From assembly GCA_017413105.1 (NCBI GenBank), contig JAFPVA010000130.1:117383-181382 (forward strand): DNA of 64,000 nt, read 5' to 3'. Under the pieces are notes generated by a model. That model searched no databases and had not been told where the DNA came from. It was given only the letters and a program-made list of their open reading frames with translations. This document shows positions 60,320 through 64,000 of this stretch, piece after piece. Numbering within the stretch: the first letter of the stretch is position 1; each line of letters starts with the position of its first letter. The position numbers were made by a program, and so were the translations under genes. Origin of the DNA: Butyrivibrio sp. (lineage in GTDB: Bacteria > Bacillota > Clostridia > Lachnospirales > Lachnospiraceae).

Positions 60320-61189
60320 ACAGTTACCACATCCGCCGTGGTGAGTCTTGCCTTCCTGTTCTCTTAAGAGAAGTCTTCCTTCCTCTGTCTTGTAAAGCTT
60401 CATTCTGTTCATAGCCTGATCAAAGTCAACCTTATGTCCATCAAACTCAGGTCCATCAACACACGCAAACTTTACTTCTCCGCCAACAGTAAGACGGCAG
60501 GCACCGCACATTCCTGTTCCATCAACCATGATAGGGTTCATGCTGACAATAGTGTGAATTCCCAGTTCCTGTGTAAGTTTGCAAACAAACTTCATCATGA
60601 TCATAGGTCCGATTGCAACGCAGTGGTCATACTTGTTGCCCTCATCCCAAAGGTCCTGAAGAGCCTTTGTAACCATTCCGCTTCTTCCATAAGAACCATC
60701 ATCTGTTGTAATGTGAAGATTACATACCTTTTTAAATCTATCTTCAAGGATAACAAGATCCTTGGTCTTTGCACCAATAATTACATCACAATCAACACCA
60801 TGCTCCTTAAGCCATTTAGCCTGTGGATAAACAGGAGCTGTTCCAACACCGCCTGCGATGAAAACAATCTTCTTTTTCTTAAGATCATCAATAGACTCTT
60901 CACAGAGATCTGAAGGCTTACCCAAGGGACCAACAACATCCGCAAGAGAATCTCCTGCCTTAAGATTCTTAAGTGCATAAGTCTCAGCTCCGATAGCCTG
61001 AACTACTATCTCAACTGTTCCCTTTTCTCTGTCATAGTCACAAATAGTAAGCGGAATTCTCTCCCCTTCAGCATCTACTCGAATAATGAGAAACTGTCCG
61101 GGTAAGCATGCCTGAGCCACACGTGGAGCTTCAACAATCATCTGAAAGATATTTGTTGCAAGCTCATTAGCTTCCAAAATCTTGAACAT
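60314..61189 (-). CDS. nfnA: NfnA-type ferredoxin-NADP+ reductase subunit alpha (Nfn small subunit)
   Basis: A 291-residue flavoprotein of the dihydroorotate dehydrogenase electron-transfer (PyrK)-like family. The FAD region is FLIIRVDAEGERIPLTICDYD, the NAD region VFIAGGVGTAPVYPQAKWL, and the 2Fe-2S cysteines are in DGTGMCGACRLTVGGEVKFACVDGPEF (split), as in NfnA/SudB-type subunits. A C-terminal His/Cys-rich end (HHGGCGNCH) is unusual and could bind metal. I chose the ATG at 61189, the second of two close ATGs after AGGAGG. First gene of the nfn operon. Confidence 0.93.
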   Translation of the reverse strand: MFKILEANELATNIFQMIVEAPRVAQACLPGQFLIIRVDAEGERIPLTICDYDREKGTVEIVVQAIGAETYALKNLKAGDSLADVVGPLGKPSDLCEESIDDLKKKKIVFIAGGVGTAPVYPQAKWLKEHGVDCDVIIGAKTKDLVILEDRFKKVCNLHITTDDGSYGRSGMVTKALQDLWDEGNKYDHCVAIGPMIMMKFVCKLTQELGIHTIVSMNPIMVDGTGMCGACRLTVGGEVKFACVDGPEFDGHKVDFDQAMNRMKLYKTEEGRLLLREQEGKTHHGGCGNCH

Positions 61190-61274
61190 AGTCATCCTCC
61201 TGCCTATACAAAACATATTTCAAAGGTGCAATTTTTTAGCATGTTCACAAAAACAAATCGCACTCAATGTATCA

Positions 61275-61303
61275 ATAATAAACGAATACATTCGATATTT
61301 CAA
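61275..61303 (-). promoter_or_regulatory. Promoter of the nfn operon with palindrome in the spacer
   Basis: Minus-strand TTGAAA (61298-61303) and TATTAT (61275-61280) with a 17-base spacer. The spacer contains the perfect palindrome CGAATGTATTCG, apart from its central GT (61283-61294), a possible operator. Confidence 0.55.
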
Positions 61304-61344
61304 TCTTTATTTCTTTAAAATGTTAAAGTGTTAAAATGCCGTTT

Positions 61345-62799
61345 TCATCTATTCGATATCTTGAGCAATGTGTACTTTCCGCTGGAATCGTATCCCAGTC
61401 TGTTCACCGAGCCGTCATGGGTATTTACCGCATATAAAAGCCCTGTAGGAGTTGCTACTCCATCATAGGAAAGATGATACTCAACTATAACGTAATATTC
61501 GCCGGCTCCCTCAATCTCGATAGCCTTATCATAGATATACTGATTAACACCATCCTGCCCCCTGACTTTTCCAGTATTATCCAAAAGATAATCCAGCCTC
61601 ACAAGCGTACTTAAAACAAGAGTTACGGCCTGTTCTGTAGAATAGAGCCTTGTAAACACAAGATGATAATCCCTCTCCACGATTTCACTCATTTCACCAT
61701 CGGCATTTATTGCCACGAACTTGAAATGTGAAGTCCCTACTGGCATCGATATAGGAGAAATATATTGCTTCGAATTGATATCAGGGTCTTTTCCGTTAGT
61801 AGTGTAAAAGATTGTACAGCCTTCCTCAGCAACAGCAACTATCATAGTGTTCTGATTGTAGTCACCGCTTGGCTCCATGATCTCGGGAGCATTAGGAAGT
61901 CCCTCAGAAACAATATATCTGCACTCGGTTATCTCACTTGCTATTCCATACTGGTTAATGCAAACCGCTTTCACGTTATATTCTCCGGGAGAATCTATCA
62001 CAATGTCAGATTCATAATGAATGCTGTTTTCATCAGGATCCCCATCATTAACAGTATAATAAATATTCGAAAAGCCCTCGGAAGTATTTTGCGCAATTGA
62101 AACATTTACATAATCCTCAAACTCTCCTGAAGCAGGTGAGATTATAGGAGCACTGGGTACATACTTATCACGAAGAGCCTGAGCCGCTTCATTGTCTCCT
62201 TCGTTCAAAATTGCTGAAATATCTACAAAATCTCTATTCTGTTCATAAATAGAAATAATACTCTCGTAAGCAGTTGAAACAGTCTGCTCCGGGAAAAGAG
62301 ATGAATCAGTTATCTTTCTTAAAGTATCAACAGCCTCCTGTGTCTTCCCCTGCTCAAGATAGTAATCAGATAGTCTGAATATAATATCTGAGTTATCGCC
62401 ATAGATCTCATTACCCTCAGTTAAAATAGTAATTGCCTCATCCACATTGCCGGAATTCTTAGCTTTTTCAGCATCCCTCAAATAGGTATGCGCACTTTCA
62501 CCGGTAAAGAAATATGATAATAGCGATATTATTACAATGAGAACTATAATCGCTGTTAAAGACATAACAATGATATGGCGCCTTTTCTTAATAGAATCAA
62601 AAAAGGCCTCCATCTTCTTGCGTCTTTCTTCTTTTAAACGAGCTTCCTTATTCAGTTCATCGGCAACTCCTGAAAGGGTTTCATTTATCTCATTTTCAAC
62701 TTCAGGCTCAAAATCCGGAACAAAATTTATCTCTTTGCCACAGTTGTCACAATACATATGCCCTTCAGGAATCTCAAAACCACAATTAGGACATTTCAT
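61345..62799 (-). CDS. Zinc-ribbon/TPR membrane protein with two CHB_HEX_C-like domains
   Basis: A 484-residue protein. Residues 1-24 form a zinc ribbon (CPNCGFEIPEGHMYCDNCG). A Lys/Arg-rich helix and one membrane segment (MSLTAIIVLIVIISLLSYFF, about 79-98) follow, then two to three TPR-like helices (AEKAKNSGNVDEAITILTEG). Residues 215-305 and 305-380 are repeats of the chitobiase C-terminal type (APIISPASGEF ... NIYYTVNDGDPDEN, and APEIMEPSGDY ... TIFYTTNGKDPD). A unique C-terminal region of about 100 residues remains. The function is unknown; it lies 45 bases after folD. Confidence 0.88.
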   Translation of the reverse strand: MKCPNCGFEIPEGHMYCDNCGKEINFVPDFEPEVENEINETLSGVADELNKEARLKEERRKKMEAFFDSIKKRRHIIVMSLTAIIVLIVIISLLSYFFTGESAHTYLRDAEKAKNSGNVDEAITILTEGNEIYGDNSDIIFRLSDYYLEQGKTQEAVDTLRKITDSSLFPEQTVSTAYESIISIYEQNRDFVDISAILNEGDNEAAQALRDKYVPSAPIISPASGEFEDYVNVSIAQNTSEGFSNIYYTVNDGDPDENSIHYESDIVIDSPGEYNVKAVCINQYGIASEITECRYIVSEGLPNAPEIMEPSGDYNQNTMIVAVAEEGCTIFYTTNGKDPDINSKQYISPISMPVGTSHFKFVAINADGEMSEIVERDYHLVFTRLYSTEQAVTLVLSTLVRLDYLLDNTGKVRGQDGVNQYIYDKAIEIEGAGEYYVIVEYHLSYDGVATPTGLLYAVNTHDGSVNRLGYDSSGKYTLLKISNR

Positions 62800-62815
62800 C
62801 TTATAAGATTACCTC

Positions 62816-62848
62816 ATGATATCTTGAATGAAACATTCAAGATATCAT
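62816..62848. repeat. Palindromic hairpin at the 3' end of folD
   Basis: 15-bp perfect arms around AAA; the folD stop codon lies inside. The central 28 bases recur exactly at 63727-63754, on the other side of folD. It has no T-run, so the terminator role is doubtful. Confidence 0.6.
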
Positions 62849-63705
62849 ACATTTTTGTTATGCATAAGTGCAGCTTCATAGCAGTTATTCATAAGCATTG
62901 CTATAGTCATAGGTCCAACGCCACCCGGTACAGGAGTTATGGCACTTGCAATCTGGCTCACTTCATCAAAAACAACATCACCGCAAAGTTTGCCCTCTTC
63001 ATTTCTGTTGATACCAACATCAATGACTACAGCCCCCTCTTTTACATGGTCCTTAGTGATCATTCCTGCTTTTCCAACTGCAGCAATAAGAATATCAGCT
63101 TTCTTGCAAACCTCTTCAAGGTTCTTTGTTCTTGAATGAGCAACTGTAACAGTTGCATTTTCCCTAAGCATTAAAAGAGCCATTGGCTTTCCTACAATGT
63201 TTGATCTGCCAACGATAACACATTCTTTTCCAGAAATGTCATAATCAGCAGGAAGTCCTCTTTTAAGGAGCTGAATAACCCCTGCAGGAGTGCAGGAAAC
63301 AAACCCTTCTTCTCCGATGCAAAGAGCTCCCACATTCATCGGATGGAAACCATCAACATCCTTTGATGGACTTATGGCATCAATAACTGCCTTTTCATCA
63401 ATTTGCTTTGGAAGAGGCATCTGAACAAGAATTCCGTCAACATCCTTCCTTCCATTAAGCTCGTCAATAAGTTTAAGCAATTCTTCCTGTGTAGTTTCTG
63501 CCGGCAGTTCGTAGGAAAGTGATCTGTAACCTATGTATTCACAGGCCTTCTTCTTATTTCTGACATAGACCTGGGATGCAGGATCCTCTCCAACAAGTAT
63601 TACTGCAAGAGTAACTTCAATTCCTTTTTCCTTCAAAAGAGCTGTCTTTTCCTTCAGTTCGTCCTTGATCTGCTGTGAGATCAGCTTGCCGTCAATTAAA
63701 TTCAT
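62845..63705 (-). CDS. folD: Bifunctional methylene-THF dehydrogenase / methenyl-THF cyclohydrolase FolD
   Basis: A 286-residue folate enzyme interconverting 5,10-methylene-THF and 10-formyl-THF. It contains the catalytic Lys region VYVRNKKKACEYIGYRS, the signature GILVQMPLPKQIDE, PSKDVDGFHPMNVG, the NADP site CVIVGRSNIVGKPMALLML and the final TPVPGGVGPMTIAMLM. I chose the ATG at 63705 with GGAG 8 bases upstream; the longer frame to 63744 starts inside a repeat. It is flanked on both sides by the same palindromic hairpin. Confidence 0.97.
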   Translation of the reverse strand: MNLIDGKLISQQIKDELKEKTALLKEKGIEVTLAVILVGEDPASQVYVRNKKKACEYIGYRSLSYELPAETTQEELLKLIDELNGRKDVDGILVQMPLPKQIDEKAVIDAISPSKDVDGFHPMNVGALCIGEEGFVSCTPAGVIQLLKRGLPADYDISGKECVIVGRSNIVGKPMALLMLRENATVTVAHSRTKNLEEVCKKADILIAAVGKAGMITKDHVKEGAVVIDVGINRNEEGKLCGDVVFDEVSQIASAITPVPGGVGPMTIAMLMNNCYEAALMHNKNV

Positions 63706-63726
63706 CTTTAATCTCCATGTAGTATT

Positions 63727-63853
63727 ATATCTTGAATGAAACATTCAAGATATCAGCAAACAAGCCAATTCCATTCGACTTACGTCGAAGGGCTTGTTTG
63801 CCACCTGAATCAAGTTCTCACGAAACCCGCAGCAAGTGCGGATTTCTGTAATT
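63727..63853 (-). repeat. Structured repeat, family 1, unit A
   Basis: In order on the plus strand: a perfect 12-bp palindromic hairpin (63727-63753), GCAAACAAGCC / GGCTTGTTTGC enclosing TTCGAC / GTCGAA, the stretch TCAAGTTCTCACGAAA, and hairpin CCGCA-GCAAG-TGCGG (63827-63841). Unit B has the same layout 144 bp further on with different but still paired stem bases. Confidence 0.7.
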
Positions 63854-63867
63854 ACATCTAAGAACTC

Positions 63868-64000
63868 ATACATTCTTGGATATAAAATCCAAGAATGTAT
63901 CAACCAAGCCATTTGAAGGCGACTAACGTCGCAGGGCTTGGTTGACTCTTGAATCATGTTCTCACGAAACCCGCAGCAAGTGCGGATTTCTGTAATTTTA
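63868..64000 (-). repeat. Structured repeat, family 1, unit B (may continue past the window)
   Basis: A 14-bp hairpin (63868-63900), then CAACCAAGCC / GGCTTGGTTG enclosing CGAC / GTCG, then the near-identical linker GTTCTCACGAAAC and hairpin CCGCA-GCAAG-TGCGG (63971-63985). From the linker to the end, units A and B are almost identical. Confidence 0.7.

Noticed and set aside
63745-63957. Minus-strand frame of 70 codons with an internally repeated protein sequence
   Set aside because: It is made of the two tandem structured repeats; the protein repetition follows from the DNA repeat, and there is no ribosome site.
63727-64000. CRISPR array
   Set aside because: Only two units with a 144-bp period, internal hairpins and no spacer pattern or cas genes.

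Overview
The window looks like the chromosome of a motile, strictly anaerobic Lachnospiraceae bacterium of the Butyrivibrio/Pseudobutyrivibrio/Roseburia type (Firmicutes, moderately low GC). The evidence is the flgB-flgC-fliE-fliF-fliG cluster next to codY and topA, the apt-rel-MBL-hemZ block, NfnAB, a YesMN-type two-component system beside a sugar ABC transporter, and classic low-GC promoters and terminators. This assignment is an inference from gene content. Nearly all genes lie on the minus strand; the exceptions are aroC and one tRNA-Thr(CGT). I see no transposase, prophage or CRISPR array.

Layout: 1-3.2 kb, flagellar basal-body genes (fliG cut by the window edge). 3.5-8 kb, codY, topA and a membrane GGDEF protein. 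8.2-13.5 kb, a nickel-related group (953-residue Fe-S flavoprotein, hypA, hypB and an unknown membrane protein). 13.7-18.7 kb, hemZ, MBL hydrolase, rel and apt. 18.7-19.4 kb, a non-coding stretch with a structured repeat, tRNA-Thr and a strong two-way terminator. 19.4-25.6 kb, a serine operon (serC, serA, DUF1015) that ends in a branching-enzyme homologue whose catalytic residues are all replaced. 25.9-32.1 kb, an L,D-transpeptidase and ilvB, ilvD, leuB. 32.3-35.1 kb, yajC, tgt and a VanY-like carboxypeptidase. 35.2-36.3 kb, aroC (+). 36.4-41.4 kb, a lactonase-fold protein, a GH25 lysozyme, a tandem class II aldolase-like protein and proA. 41.5-48.6 kb, response regulator, sensor kinase and sugar ABC transporter. 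48.8-57 kb, a long cluster running phoH, a degenerate PgpH-like protein, ybeY, a flippase, two flavoproteins and 5-formyl-THF cyclo-ligase. 57-58.6 kb, rlmH and a MORN-repeat protein. 58.7-61.2 kb, nfnB and nfnA. 61.3-64 kb, a zinc-ribbon/TPR membrane protein, folD and tandem structured repeats.

The most unusual features are: (1) a pseudo-enzyme GlgB in which the nucleophile, acid/base, stabiliser and a substrate-binding His are all substituted, with a C-terminal coiled coil and a histone-H1-like Lys/Ala/Thr tail; (2) a family of about 170-bp intercistronic elements with compensatory base changes in several stems, which begin at the stop codon of the upstream gene; (3) a second structured repeat family, including a tandem pair at the right edge; (4) a short PgpH-like membrane protein in the phoH-ybeY locus with a broken HD site.
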